The notes under the pieces are model-generated. The model did not search any database. It was not told where the DNA came from and was given only the letters and a program-made list of their open reading frames with translations. 64,000 bases of DNA from Cristatella mucedo (Eukaryota; Bryozoa; Phylactolaemata; Cristatellidae), in contig WPIO01000009.1 in the NCBI GenBank assembly GCA_009760855.2, positions 3,281,001-3,345,000 on the forward strand. Direction: 5' to 3'. The stretch's first letter is position 1. The number at the start of each line of letters is the position of its first letter. The translations under genes and the position numbers were made by a program. Below, piece after piece: positions 47,406 through 59,042 of this stretch.

Positions 47406-48049
47406 GCTCTCTCTAAGCTATTTGCAATAGGAAATACTTGTTTTACCCTGAGGTACGAAGAGGCATTCAGGGCACTACATATCCACCCGGAAGCAATAAA
47501 TACTTATCAATTGCTGCTGCTTGCCTGCCACTAAGGCAAACTGAGTTGGGAAACAAGGCTAGCACACAGGCATGCCAACAGGAAGTTGGAAGCTTCGACA
47601 GAAGCACTTTGTGTGTGCCTCCCGTGTCTTTCTTTCCCTATCGATGCCGAGACCTGTCCCATTGACCCTAAAATACCCAGGCTATCGGTTTTGTATGTCA
47701 GATACTCACAAATATGATCAATGTACATGATTTTTAGTAACTTAAGCTTTCATAGTGTGGCCGAAGAGAAACCCACCGAATGCACCTGAGACACTGTATG
47801 TGCACGTCTGCAGAACCAGCCAACTCTTCTCTTGTAGTTTCCTTTTGGACCCTTATACAGCAGTACATCACAGCACAATTTTGCATGTGCGTTTTACTCT
47901 GGATCGGCACAATTTGGTGGGCTCGAGATTGTATACGGGGCTTTTTCTGAAATTCCGGCGGTCGATGGAAGCACCATGTCGGTTCACGTGATGTGGGTGG
48001 TGTCCAGGACTATGCTTGAGGTGTTCAACGAATGATCCCAGAGTCAGAG

Positions 48050-48350
48050 CCAAGATTTTCAGCTGGGGGCCAGGCCTGTAATATTGTTATGTAGGGGGCA
48101 AGACCCACACGATTCTTGCGTAGGCGGGCTAGACCCATAATTAATTAAAAAGTGTAGCGCTAAGTCGTAATGCTTATTCGACATTAACTTAATGGTTGCC
48201 CTTTGAGTGGAATAAAGACATAGCTTTGTCGTTGGCAAATTGGGGGGGGGGGCTTCGGCAAAGGAATAGGGGTGACCCAGGTCACAGCCACACTGTAGGC
48301 AGGGGGGCAAATGGTCCTCTCTCCTGGCTCCACCACTGAATGCTACCAAC
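48050..48350 (+). repeat. Unnamed repeat family 'R3', copy 3
   Basis: CAAGATTTTCAGCTGGGGGC start, CTTATTCGACATTAA, AAGACATAGCTTTGTCG, a G10 run at 48242-48251, and GGGGGGCAAATGG...CTGGCTCCACCACTG end. Confidence 0.65.
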
Positions 48351-48364
48351 GTTATGACTGCTAC

Positions 48365-48500
48365 CATGGTTTGACCCAGAGGTGAGGTGCTCGTCATTGA
48401 TGACCATGGTCGTAGGCTCGCGCCTAGCAGTATGTGTGTAAAACCTGGATACAAGTCAAGCTCTCTGATGTGCTATGCAATTTACAATTTACATTTAATT
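48365..48500 (+). mobile_element. SINE-1 copy, diverged
   Basis: CATGGTTTGACCCAGAGGTG head, GTAGGCTCGCGCC box B region, tail AAACCTGGATACAAGTCAAG. Confidence 0.65.
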
Positions 48501-48849
48501 TTTTATTTATAACCTAGCCGATATCTGGGAAAACAGCAGAAATTTCCTACTGATTATTGAACACAGTCTATACTGATTGCTGCTCTTGAATATCCCCAAT
48601 TTAATCAATCATACTTATTCCCTGTGTGATCTGTTTGGCAAAACAGCCTTTTTTAATGTTTTTAATTTTTTTTTAAGTTGCCAACGATTGATTTAACCTG
48701 GTTAAGCAACACAAATAGTTTTGCATTGGTATTGTATCAATAGTCGGGATTTTGAGCTCCACTTTAGTGAAATGCATGTGAAGCCCTGATTTATTGGCAG
48801 ACTCATTCGTAAGAATATGGATGATAAGGCCTAAGTTGATACTTTACCT

Positions 48850-49045
48850 GCACACACATGCTTGCTTCTGCACATGCATACACACTCTCACTCGCACTCA
48901 CACACACATGCGCACACACACACACACATACTCTCTCACACACGCGCACGCGCATACACGTGCACGCGTACTCAGACAAACGTGCACACCCACACACACA
49001 GACAAACGTGCATGCACACACACGCCGCACACACACACACATGTT
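48850..49045. repeat. CA-rich imperfect repeat
   Basis: Interrupted CA/CACG/CATG units, including GCGCACGCGCATACACGTGC; purine-pyrimidine alternation over about 190 bp. Confidence 0.9.
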
Positions 49046-49692
49046 GTTGTCGTTGTTGGACCTCAACAGATCATTTGGTACGGTGGTCAATAACAATGCC
49101 ACTTCTAAGAGACTATAGTAATATGATGTACGTGTTTTAAGGCTAGCACCACAGAGACAGGTACCTTGCTTCTTTCGTTGCTGCAAACCTATAAGTAAGG
49201 TCAAAAAGAGGTGGAACAAGTGCTTACTGATCAATAATTGCATAAGTCCCTGAGTGACATGCTTTTCAGTCTTTATTTTCAAGAAGAGGTTCTCGAATGT
49301 CCGGAACTCACGAAACCTCGACTGGTTTTGTCTGTCTTGTTTAGTAGTGTGAACCGAGCCTCTCTGGCAGGCTGCAGAGAGTGCATATGGGTGGTGCGTG
49401 CAGTCGCTGTTTTGCCATTGCTTGCTGAGTGCTACAGCAAGTGAGTGCTTTCATTTGGTCATGGAGTGTCGTCTGAGTACTCCCTGTAGCAACCGCACTT
49501 TCGATGCACCTTGCGTATGGATGTACCAGTGCAGCAATGCTGCCATTCGGACTAGGGCTACTCGTGCCTGCAACCGGCGACTAGGTGCACGGCTTGCTTG
49601 CTTGCTTGTCGGCACCGACCTGTGCTCTCATGCAGTTCTCTCCCTTTCCCTGCTGGCCATCTGTACATCGGTAGGCCTTGTTTTTTTTGCAG

Positions 49693-49960
49693 AAGAGCAT
49701 CATGGGCGACTTGCTGACGCCACTGATTCATACGGTTTCCAATAGGCAGCGCCTGTTCCCTACTGGAGTACTGTTCCGATCCCTGGCTGCGTTCCGCATA
49801 GTTGACGTGATGGTGCTCGTCAGCACGCGCATAGGCTTCGACCAGACACGTCAGTACATGTGCCCCGTGCTGAAGCAGTTCTTCAGCAGTTTCAGCGTGC
49901 ATGCCAGCAGTGGAAGCTCTGCCAGTTCAAACCCAGCGAATCCGAGTGCCGCTTTCGAAG
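49693..49960 (+). CDS. WDR81: WDR81 exon 13
   Basis: 268 nt, phase 0 in, phase 1 out; acceptor TTTTTTTTGCAG|AAG. KSIMGDLLTPLIHTV and FPTGVLFRSLAAFRIVDVM match the WDR81 helical repeat block that precedes the pre-WD40 segment; a Ser/Ala/Asn-rich tail follows FFSSFSV. Two donors are possible: GAAG|GTACAC (end 49960), which is in phase with exon 14, and the better-looking CCCAGT|GTAAGC (end 49974), which is not. The first is preferred on phase, so the end is less certain than the start. Confidence 0.87.
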
Positions 49961-50189
49961 GTACACTGCCCAGTGTAAGCTTTCTGTTTGATTGCCACCG
50001 TTCCTGGTATATGCAGGAGCCATACCCGTAATTTAACAGGAGACATTTTGCATCCAATAGCAAGTAATAATAGTAATAATAATGTTATCAATTATAAATC
50101 GTCCTTAATAATTAAAATTTTGGAATAAAAATTATCATTATAAAAATATTTCTATAATAGTAAAAATGATCATTAATAATAAGACTCGT

Positions 50190-50600
50190 GATGCTGAACT
50201 CGGTGAGGTCCTGCCTCAGTTGGAAACGTCAGTGTAGATATAGATGGCTGCCGCTCATCCAGGGAGTTCTATAAGTATGGGGCACTTCAGGTTTTTTATA
50301 TTTGAACATCTTCTATTCTCTATCAGTACTCTCCATCTGGTCGACGTCATCGCCAAGCACATCTTGGCTTAAACTTCTTTGCAGAGGATGCTTGGCTCTA
50401 CTCACCCTTTGCTCTGCATCCTGCTCAGTTAACTCTATTGCAGACTGCATCGACGACGTATGAACTTAAATGCCCACTTACTTCCTGAAGCTTAACGACG
50501 ATAAAACCAACCTATAGCTGTGCGCAACCTTAGTCACCCTAAAGTTGAAAGTCCTCACCCTCAAAATTAGTTCGTCTAGGATCATTCCTATGACGTCTGC
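50190..50600 (+). mobile_element. LINE fragment (reverse transcriptase, degenerate)
   Basis: Plus strand contains a ruined 'HLGLNFFAEDAWLYSPF' (equivalent to the FADDTQLY box) and a KLNDDKTNL-like block. It joins the LINE-A copy at 50620 head to tail in opposite orientation. Confidence 0.65.
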
Positions 50601-50619
50601 CGGTAGTCTGGATATGTAC

Positions 50620-52340
50620 ATATCTCCTTCTGTAACCACAAAGCCATAAAGACCATGTGGGTGTTACGCAGGAGAGTTTTGTATAGTGCACTCACAGCCT
50701 AAGCGGCTTTCGGTGCACATTCGGTAGCCAACATACTTCATCTCACACAACAAAGAGAAAGTGGGAAGTATAGCAGAGTCAGGAGAGCAGTTGAGGTAGT
50801 GAGTAGCATAGAAGAAGCAGTTCAGGACCGCTGAAAAAGATGTGCCGTAGTCGGCAGTAGGAGAGTAGTTATCGTTGCGTAAGAATTGTGGAAGCAAGTT
50901 CCACAGTCTAGGACCTGCAGAGCTAAAGCTTCTGTCACCAACTGTCTTTAAGCGGAGGAATGGAACAACTAATTTATTGTCCACTCAGGACCTGAGGGCG
51001 AGTAGAGGCTGAAACTGATGCACCAGTTCAGCTAGGTACGAAGGAACCAAGACTTGGCAGGCCTTATGGGTCAGCGTAAGGACTTTGCTCTGTATCCGTT
51101 GCTCAACCGGCATCCATCCTAGCTCTTTTAGCAAAGGAGACACGTGCTCAAACCTCTGGGTCTTGAAGGCTAGCCTTGCAGCCATATTCATAGCCAGCTG
51201 CAATGGCCTAGTTGCTTTCTTTGGTAGCCCAAAAAAATGGAATTACAATAATCAAGCCGAGACATAACTAAGGAGCTGGTTAAATCTTTTGCAGGCCACC
51301 GTGGAAGACAGCTGCTAATTTTGGATAGGGATCGGACATAATGGCTAGCTTTAGAAGTAGTCTTTTGAATGAAGCTTTTAAAATTGAGGCAGCTGTCGAA
51401 AGCGATACCTAAATTTCGAGGACAGTGGCCGCACAACAGCATCACCTATTAGAAGAGCAAAGCAAATGTAAAGCGCCTAGAAAGAGATTAAGTTCTCTGA
51501 GGACGCTTTATCATGTGCATTATTATTATTATTATTATTATTAAAATCTTTAATAAGCTTTTAATGTAATTAATTTAATTTAAGCTTTTAATCCAGCCAC
51601 ATTCTTAAGGTGTTCTATGAGCAGCTGTTTGGTTGTATTGTCATTTAGTTTCAAGAAGTTTTCCGACATCCAGGATCGAATGTCGGCAAGGCAAGCATTC
51701 AGTTTCTCAGTTGCTGCAGCAGATTCCGTCGGTTTGAATGACAAATACAGCCGAGGATCGTCAGCATAAAAGTGATATCCTATTCCATGGGCCTTAATCA
51801 CTTTTCCCAGAGGTTGCGTATAAATAGAGAACAGCAAGGGACCAAGTACAGACCCTTGAGGGACTCCACAGGTCACCCTTCTCGTGTCTGAGACCTGACC
51901 CCCACACGACACGGATTGAACACGGTCAGACAAGTACGATTTGAACCACACCAGTGCCTCGTCTGCCAGACCGATCGTTGCTCTCAATCGTTCAAGTAGA
52001 ACATCGTGATCAATACTATTAAAAGGCAGCTGATAGATCTAGCAAAGCTAGGGCAGTGACATTCCCACCGTCGTTGCCACGTAGAATGGCATTGTTAACA
52101 CGGATGAGAGCTGTTTTCGTGGATTGCTGCCTCTTGAACCCTTATTGAAATGTTTCTGACATTTCATTATTTTTAATATGTTCAACCAGCTGCTTAGCAA
52201 CAGTTTTTCCAAGAATCTTTGACAAGAAAGGAAGAAGGGAAACTGGGCGATAGTTTGCAAGGACGTCTGTATCTAATCCAAGCTTTTTAAGTATGGGTCT
52301 AACGATTGCCGATTTGAAGGATATGCTGTTCCAAAACGAC
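50620..52340 (-). mobile_element. LINE-A, best-preserved copy (5' truncated)
   Basis: CR1-type non-LTR retrotransposon read on the minus strand. At 51987-51580 the reverse transcriptase has [20 protein letters not shown] and FYADD (the catalytic YADD box), then FLKLNDNTTK. At 51445-50985 follows the thumb/C-terminal region (ISSCLPRWPAKDLTSSLV, PLLKELGWMPVEQRI), and at 50984-50664 the end of ORF2 (SFSSAGPRLWN). Frameshifts occur at about 51200 and 51450. The 3' end is near 50605-50625 (GGTTACAGAAGGAGATAT on the element strand). There is no endonuclease region, so it is a dead copy. Confidence 0.88.
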
Positions 52341-52790
52341 TTGTCATTGGATGAGCTCAGTGCCTACACTTTTTGCAAAATTAATCTAGTTTTGCCGTAG
52401 GAACATTGCTCATATTAGGGCCTACTTACACGATAGTACCACATCACAAGTAGTTCAAGCATTTGTGCAATCGCACTTAGATTGCTGCTATTCCTTTATA
52501 ATGATAACAATAATAATATTACGTGTGTATAGCACCCTCAGAGAAATGAATCTCTTTCTAGGCACTTTACAGAAGCTGCATACAAAGCATTACCAAATGA
52601 TTGGTGGGTGGTAACATTTGCATGCTGCAGGCATAGTGTAAGCAGGTACATGCACACGAAGAACGAATCACGAAGGCTCACGGCCTCTGCCCTGAATCGT
52701 CTGCAACTGGTGCAAAACTAAGCAGCTCATCTGGTCAGTCGTCAACGGCGTAGCTGCTACATCACTCTACTTTTGTCCATACAATGAAAG
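52290..52790 (+). mobile_element. LINE-B C-terminal fragment split by another LINE-B tail
   Basis: 52310-52490 ([15 protein letters not shown], then a degraded HAFVxSHLDCCYS) and 52690-52790 (ALNRLQLVQN-like) belong to one plus-strand copy. Between them, 52500-52580 is a minus-strand LINE-B tail, i.e. a nested insertion of a 3' end. Confidence 0.68.
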
Positions 52791-53215
52791 CCAAGATTGT
52801 GTTCGGTGATGACTTTAACTAGAGGGAGAGTGTAGATAGTGAAAACAACGATGCCTAAAACCGAACCCTGATGTACCTCTTATGTTACAGGCTCCCCAGT
52901 TGGCCGATAGCGATTTATTCTAAACTCTGACCTCTCTCACTGGGGTTGGGACTACTCAGTTTGACCTTGTGCAAGTGATACCTAAGTTAGTCGAGAGTGC
53001 TCCAAAAGAATTGATTGGTAAATTGTGTCAAATACCTGTTGAGAGATCTAGGAGAACTAACAAAGAGGCACTGCCCCCATTATTATCGGCAGAGCAGTTT
53101 CTGGAGAATGGTTAGCTGTAAATCCCGATTGGAACTTGCTAGCAAGATCCTATGAACTAATGTAATCGTTTAGCTACTAGACTATAATTCGTTCGTCTTG
53201 GATAAGAATTCCAGT
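52790..53215 (-). mobile_element. LINE-B reverse-transcriptase fragment, degenerate
   Basis: Minus strand keeps QEFLSKTNEL and a SNRDLQLTI stretch equivalent to 'FQSGFRxxxST', then a palm remnant. Stops throughout. Confidence 0.6.
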
Positions 53216-53216
53216 A

Positions 53217-53380
53217 AAAAAATACTAGTTGATTCAACAGCCTCTTTTGTATAGCGAAAGAAGAGCCTTTACAGGTATCACCATTTGCAGAGACGATTAA
53301 GGATCGCCCACCACAGGATTCAAATCCATGGCCTCGAGGCTGAGGTCATGAAAAGCAATCACCTGAACTAGTAAGGGGAC
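53217..53380 (-). mobile_element. SINE-2 copy
   Basis: TTCAACAGCCTCTTTTGTAT tail on the plus strand, box B complement GGATTCAAATCCATGGCC. Confidence 0.8.
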
Positions 53381-55209
53381 TGAATGAAAGTTACAAGGAT
53401 TCTCATGATGTAGGGTAGGTTTTTAAAGAGTTATCTGAGTGCGACTGTTTTGAGAGAGGCAGAGATTTCACTGGTTACTAGACGCATATTTACAATATTT
53501 GCTATCGTATGCAGCATAAAGTCTAGAATCTCAACGACCTAGATGCTTGAAAACAACCACGTATTACAGCAGTTCCAGAATAGAAGATGCACAGGAGTAC
53601 AGTTTTATGCACATATCTATTCTTCAAGCACCACTGTGTTGTTGGTTATATGTGGTATTGTCAAACTGCAGCTCGAAATAGCTACGTTTCTAAGTAATGT
53701 TAAACCTGCTGCTGTGATCCCTTTTAGTTATTTTGCTGCTTCGTAAACTTTGTATATCATGTGCTGCCGAAATGCCACCGGTTCTGCTGCAGCCTTTTAA
53801 TTTCTAATGGAAGTGAGTAGGTCTGGCTTGCTCGTTGGCTGAAGTAGTTGGTTCTCATATTGCTTAGTCTCATCTTGGTTAAGTTGGCTCCCTGGGTCGG
53901 TGCTGCTTCACGAAACCATGGCAACACTCGTTTATCCTAGTACCACAGGTCGCCTGTGTTGGCCACTGGAGTGTGAGAGTAGAATTGATGCTGCTTTTAA
54001 TGCTTTGCTATGCTGGCTTGTAGAATTAGAGTAACAGCCAAAGACACTAGCCGTTCTATGCCTAGCAGTGGTGGTATGCTTTTTTCGCTATGAGAAACGA
54101 CCATGTTTTTTGCTGGTTATCTCGGAAAGGCTAGGGCAGTACCTTTATTTAAACTTTTTACGAATTATCCCAGCTCTTCTGTAATAGCGAGAGCTGTGTT
54201 GCATGAGTACATTTTATAGCAGTTTATTTTTTAGCGTGTACCTTATTGATGCTGTGTGCATGCGATTATGTGTCTGAATTATCTTATAAGTGTGTCCTGA
54301 CAGCTTGATTGATTGGTTCGTCAAGTGCTCTAAGTGCTTTGACTCTGTTTCATAATATCAGTCTAGCAATGGCTTTGATAACATGTAGGAGGACGTCTAC
54401 GAAATCGAGATGTTAGTGAATACGTGCAGATAAAGCAGTCGGCACTGGATCGGAATAACTTTTATGTCGGAAGCCCAGTAATGATTGGCATGTCACCGAG
54501 CCCATCGTCATCAGAACTCGGTAGGTCGATGGAGCTGACTATGAGATCCAGTTAGTAGGAACTGCATGTGCCAGATGGCTGGAGCTGCATTTTGATAGCT
54601 CTAGCTCAATGCATGGATCCTATATGCTGCGTGTGGAACTCATTGCCTAATAAGTACATTAGCTGTACGTAGATTAACAAAGAGCAACGTTTAGTGAAAT
54701 TCTCTTGTTTTTTCTTATTCTTTTTGCTTTATACTATATTGTCTCGTTATAGGACTTTTTAGTCTGGCAAATTGATTTTATCGTTACTGAGCTTAACTGC
54801 GGGCTTGCATGTGAATCTCAGTTCGTGATTTCCCCACACCCCCACCGCAGGCAAAGACTAATAAAAGACCTCGATCGCCATTTTTAGTTCTGGCAATCGG
54901 CGTGTTTCATCCGGCTCGTCGATGATGCTTTCTTGTTGGTACCTGTCGATGCTGTGACCCCTAGCATCACCTACGTGAAGCATATTTTAGCAGGTATTTA
55001 GATCCATTAATTTTTTTTAGATACTTCTTAACGATCATAGGAGTTCTAATCTCAACTAATTTGTGACCCGGATCTTAGCTATATCCTTAGTTGGCATTTA
55101 AGATAGTCCCCAGCCAGCCATAATCGATGGGTCTTCAGCTGCAGCGCGGTTGAACAAGTTTGTCAATGTTCAGAGACCCTCTATTTATAGTACCAATATA
55201 GATATGAAA

Positions 55210-56430
55210 ATCTATGTTTGCAAACTAACTCAGCATCTACTGTACACATGGCCACCATAGTGCCTTGGAAAAAGTTCTTAATTTCCAGCTTATTGCTCAT
55301 CGGTGTCGTGTTGGGGTCAGGTCTCACACATGAGGCCGGTCACCCGTGGAGTCCCTCAATGGTTCGTACTCGGTCCCTTGCTGTTCTCCATTTATATTCA
55401 ACCTCTGGGAAAAGTGATGAGGCCGATAGAATAGGATATCACTTTTATGCTGACGATACTCAGCTGCATTTTTTTTTTTATTCAAACCGTCGTAGTCTGC
55501 TGCAGCAACTGATAAACTGAATACTTGCCTTGCTAACATTTGATCATGAATGTCGGAAAACTTCTTGAAACTAAATGACGTTAACATGGAACTGCTGCTC
55601 ATAGGACACCTTAAGTGTATGGCTGGGTTGAAAGGGTTTGCTCTTTTAATAGGCGATGCTGTTGTGCGACCATTGTCCTCGAAATTTAGGTATCGCATTC
55701 GACAGCTGCCTCAATTTTAAAAACTTCATTCAAAAGACTACTTCTAAAGCTAGCCATCATGTCCGATCCCTATCCAAAATTAGCAGCTGTCTTCCACGGT
55801 GGCCTGCAAAAGATTTAACCAGCTCCTTAGTTATGTCTCGGCTTGATTATTGTAATTCCATTTTTTTGGGCTACCAAAGAAAGCAACTAGGCCATTGCAG
55901 CTGGCTATGAATATGGCTGCAAGGCTAGCCTTCAAGACCCAGAGGTTTGAGCACGTGTCTCCTTTGCTAAAAGAGCTAGGATGGATGCCGGTTGAGCAAC
56001 GGATACAGAGCAAAGTCCTTACGCTGACCCATAAGGCCTGCCAAGTCTTGGTTCCTTCGTACCTAGCTGAACTGGTGCATCAGTTTCAGCCTCTACTCGC
56101 CCTCAGGTCCTGAGTGGACAATAAATTAGTTGTTCCATTCCTCCGCTTAAAGACAGTTGGTGACAGAAGCTTTAGCTCTGCAGGTCCTAGACTGTGGAAC
56201 TCGCTTTCACAATTCTCCTGCAATGACAACTACTCTCCTGCTGCCGACTGTGGCCCATTCTTTCTAGTGGTCCTCAGCTGCTACTTCTATGCTACTCATA
56301 CTCACTACCTCAACTGCTCTCCTGACTCTGCTATGCTTTCCACTTTCTCTTTTTTCATGGGACAAAGTCTGCTGGCAACCGATTGCGTACCGAAAGCCGC
56401 TTAGGCTGTGTGTGCGCTATATAAAACTCA
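55210..56430 (+). mobile_element. LINE-A copy, inverted relative to 50620-52340
   Basis: Contains a damaged reverse transcriptase start (55310-55520, FYADDTQLHFFF), then from 55650 to about 56200 a nearly identical counterpart of 51450-50900, including the same frame break after FLGYQRKQLGHCSWL. The 3' part (56210-56430) is more diverged. Confidence 0.87.
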
Positions 56431-56494
56431 TTATGACATACATACACGACATTATGTACCCATCACGTACATCCCTTCCTGGCAATATCAACAT

Positions 56495-57058
56495 TCTTCA
56501 TGTAATGTAATGTAATGTAATGTAATGTATCTCCGTCAGTAACTCCACAAAGTCATAAAGACCATGTGGGTGTTACGCAGGAGAGTTTTGTATAGAGCAC
56601 TCACAGCCTAAGCGGCTTTCGATACGCATTCGGTAGCCAACAGACTTCGTCTCACGCATCAAAGAGAAAGTGGGAAGCATAGCAGAGTTAGGAGAGCAGT
56701 TGAGGTAGTGAGTAGCATAGAAGTAGCAGTTTAGGACTGCTGAAAAAGATGTGCCATAAACGGCAGTTGGAGAGTAGATGTCGTTGCGTAAGAATTGTGG
56801 AAGCGAGTTCCACAGTCTAGGACCTGCAGAGCTAAAGCTTCTGTCGCCAACTGTCTTTAAGCAGAGGAATGGGACAGCTAATTTATTGTCCACACAAGAC
56901 CTGAGGGCACGAACAGGCTGAAACTGATGCAGCAGTTCAGCTAGGTACGAAGGAGCCAAGCCGTGGCGGGCCTTGTGGGTCAGCGTACGAACTTTGTTCT
57001 GTATCCTTTGCTCAACCGGCAACCACCCTAGCTCTTTCAGCAGAGTGTCTCACTTGTG
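56495..57058 (-). mobile_element. LINE-A 3' fragment with TACATT tail
   Basis: The minus-strand ORF2 C-terminus (LGWLPVEQRIQNKV-like, SFSSAGPRLWNSLPQFLRND) runs from 57022 to about 56573, then the 3' UTR ends in repeats of ATTAC (56495-56528 on the plus strand reads TGTAATGTAATG...). This defines the LINE-A 3' terminus. It lies tail-to-tail with the copy at 55210-56430 and ends about 130 bp before WDR81 exon 14. Confidence 0.87.
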
Positions 57059-57185
57059 AAACAAGTATGTCGGCTGTGGCACAAGGTATCATTCGTACAC
57101 AAGGTGTATAAATCCTGCGTTCCAACTACTACAACTGGTATCACACTGGGATCAGCAGGTGCATGGCCGGCTTTGCTTATTTTAG

Positions 57186-57294
57186 CCGTGTCCTGGGAGC
57201 CTGTGCCAGAGGATGTTGCAGAGGAGCTTCGCTTGGTGTTCTCTCACGAGCTGGCGCAATACTCGTACGTCAGATTCTGCAAGTTGGCCGGCGG
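57186..57294 (+). CDS. WDR81: WDR81 exon 14 (last visible)
   Basis: 109 nt, phase 1 in, phase 2 out; acceptor TGCTTATTTTAG|CCG, donor GGCGG|GTAAGT (perfect consensus). LVFSHELAQYSYVRFCKLAG matches the family segment of type 'VFTLEMAYTIYVPFSCLLG', just before the region leading to the WD40 repeats. The strong donor shows that coding sequence continues downstream, but no matching exon was found in 57295-64000. Confidence 0.87.
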
Positions 57295-57467
57295 GTAAGT
57301 CTGTAAGCTTAGCTTGCATGCTGCTCTGGCGTGCTCAGCCTTGTGTCAAGCAGTGCTACTTTCTAGTCCTCTGCATTGGCAGTTTTTCTCATGATATATG
57401 CAATCTTGCATTTTAGTCAATGTGCACTTTATGTGCATCTTCTCATGCCTTTCATACCGTAGTCCGT

Positions 57468-57745
57468 GTATGTATGTATGTATCTCTGTCAGTAACTCCA
57501 CAAAGTCATAAAGACCATGTGGGTGTTACGCAGGAGAGTTTTGTATAGCGTACTCACAGCCTAAGTGGCTTTCGGTACGCATTCGGTAGCCAACAGACTT
57601 TGTCTCACGCATCAAAGAGAAAGTGGGAAGCATAGCAGAGTCAGGAAAGCAGTTGAGGTAGTGAGTAGCATAGAAGTAGCAGTTCAGGACCGCTGAAAAA
57701 GATGTGCCATAGTCGGCAGTTGGAGAGTAGATGTCGTTGCGTAGT
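57468..57745 (-). mobile_element. LINE-A 3' fragment
   Basis: Very close to 56530-56790; it begins at TATGTATGTATCTCTG and is truncated at 57745. It contains only the 3' UTR and the end of ORF2. Confidence 0.85.
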
Positions 57746-57949
57746 CCGTGCTAAGATGCATTAGCCGGTTGGGTGTTCTGTCAAAATGGATGTCGAAAAA
57801 TGGAGTAGTTTTGCTGAGATATTAGACAATTGGTCAAGTAGCTATTAGCCATGAGTTGCACCTTACTGGCAGAATGAACGGTTAATGTGACCATATGATG
57901 CATGATTTAAGCAGGCAGACAGTGACTGGTGCATTCGTTTTAACGATAA

Positions 57950-59042
57950 TGTGATGACAATAATAGATTTGTGTAGCATCCTCTGAGTGCTCTCTCTAGG
58001 CACTCTACATATGCGTCGAGAGAATTATGTCAATATGGTTTGTGCTTACATGAAATTGTTTAGCCTGGATTGTCACACAAAGGATGATTTGCACAACCAT
58101 AGCAAATGCTGTGGGAAAGCGTGGGTTTTTAGCTTTTTTTTAATGTCGTCAAGTCTGGTGATGTCGAGCCGTCAGTCGAATGAGTTCCTTGCTTTGAGAG
58201 ATCATACAAACTAATGGTAAGGTCTCAATAGTTATTCAAGTTTGTTCGAGGCACAGCTAAATGACTAGTCAGAAGAGCAGGTGGTACGATGCTTAGACTA
58301 ACTGAGAAATAGTTCAGATAGTTAAGATGGAGCAAGATCATGCAGGGCCCTAAAAATGACTGCGAAAACCTTAAAGTCAATACTCTGCTTAATGGGAAAC
58401 CGTTGCTGGTCGGTCAGAAGTGTCATCGCTTATCAACTGCAATGCTCAAGGCAGACACGCCCAGCTGCCGAGTTTTGCACCAGTTGTAAGTGCCTTTTTG
58501 CACTGGCCTGGAGACATGAGAGTAGGGAATTGCAAAACTGAAGACCTGGTGTCTTAAATGCAAGGACCAACTTGAATTTGGTAACCTCATCTAAGCAAGC
58601 CATAGCTTGTGCAATGTTCAGTATGCAGGCTTGACTGTGCTGATGTGGTCGCCTGATGTAAAGTAGCTTTAGAGCATGACACCCAGATTTCACGCACCAG
58701 CTTCTAAACATGGGCTGGCTGAGCCCATTCTGTGTGCTAATTCTTCCAGTTTCTGAGTAACATTAGGTTGCTGCACTGCTAGTTAGTTGGTTTTATTGTC
58801 ATTGAATTTGAGACAGTTTGTTGCTATCAAAGTAGGAATGTCAGCAATACAGTTAGGAAGGTGATTGAGTTTGACAGGCTGGATGGTCACAGGTATTAAT
58901 TAATACGTGCCATCTGCATGAAAATGAAAGTCTAGATTGTGCTTGACGATGTGCCAGCCTATTGATTGCATCCTTGTGAATCAGATGCGGAATATAGCAG
59001 CATCTTTTCTGCTGACTGAGGACGTAAGGTTAATTTATATTA
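57950..59042 (-). mobile_element. LINE-B copy, 3' end to reverse transcriptase
   Basis: The minus-strand tail at 57960-58010 is followed upward by the C-terminal region (LQLVQNSAAGRVC near 58460-58500), KFNDNKTN (58780-58810) and a FHADGT degeneration of the YADD box near 58910-58930. The 5' truncation abuts MITE copy 3. Confidence 0.78.

Larger units (their letters stand above)
44788..49692 (+). other. WDR81: WDR81 intron 12
   Basis: A LINE-B tail (about 44900-44965, minus), SINE-2 twice, a LINE-A fragment, CT repeat, R3, SINE-1 and a CA-rich tract. 45000-45890 is AT-rich and featureless; 46480-47070 and 47410-48045 show nothing recognisable. Confidence 0.75.
49961..57185 (+). other. WDR81: WDR81 intron 13
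   Basis: AT-rich start (50040-50185), then LINE copies to 53215, a SINE-2, an unexplained 1.8 kb stretch (53385-55205), then two LINE-A copies. Its last 130 bp before exon 14 are free of repeats. Confidence 0.75.

Noticed and set aside
48794..49282. His/Thr- and Cys/Val-rich frames on both strands
   Set aside because: Products of the CA-rich repeat at 48850-49045.
49289..49440. Candidate WDR81 exon with peptide SVNRASLAGCRECIW and a GTGAGT donor
   Set aside because: Neither end fits the phases of exons 11 and 13 at good splice sites, and the true counterpart of this block was found at 44611-44787 with better similarity and exact phases.
51580..51987. Intact reverse-transcriptase gene
   Set aside because: Only part of the domain is open; the copy lacks the endonuclease, is 5' truncated and carries frameshifts downstream.
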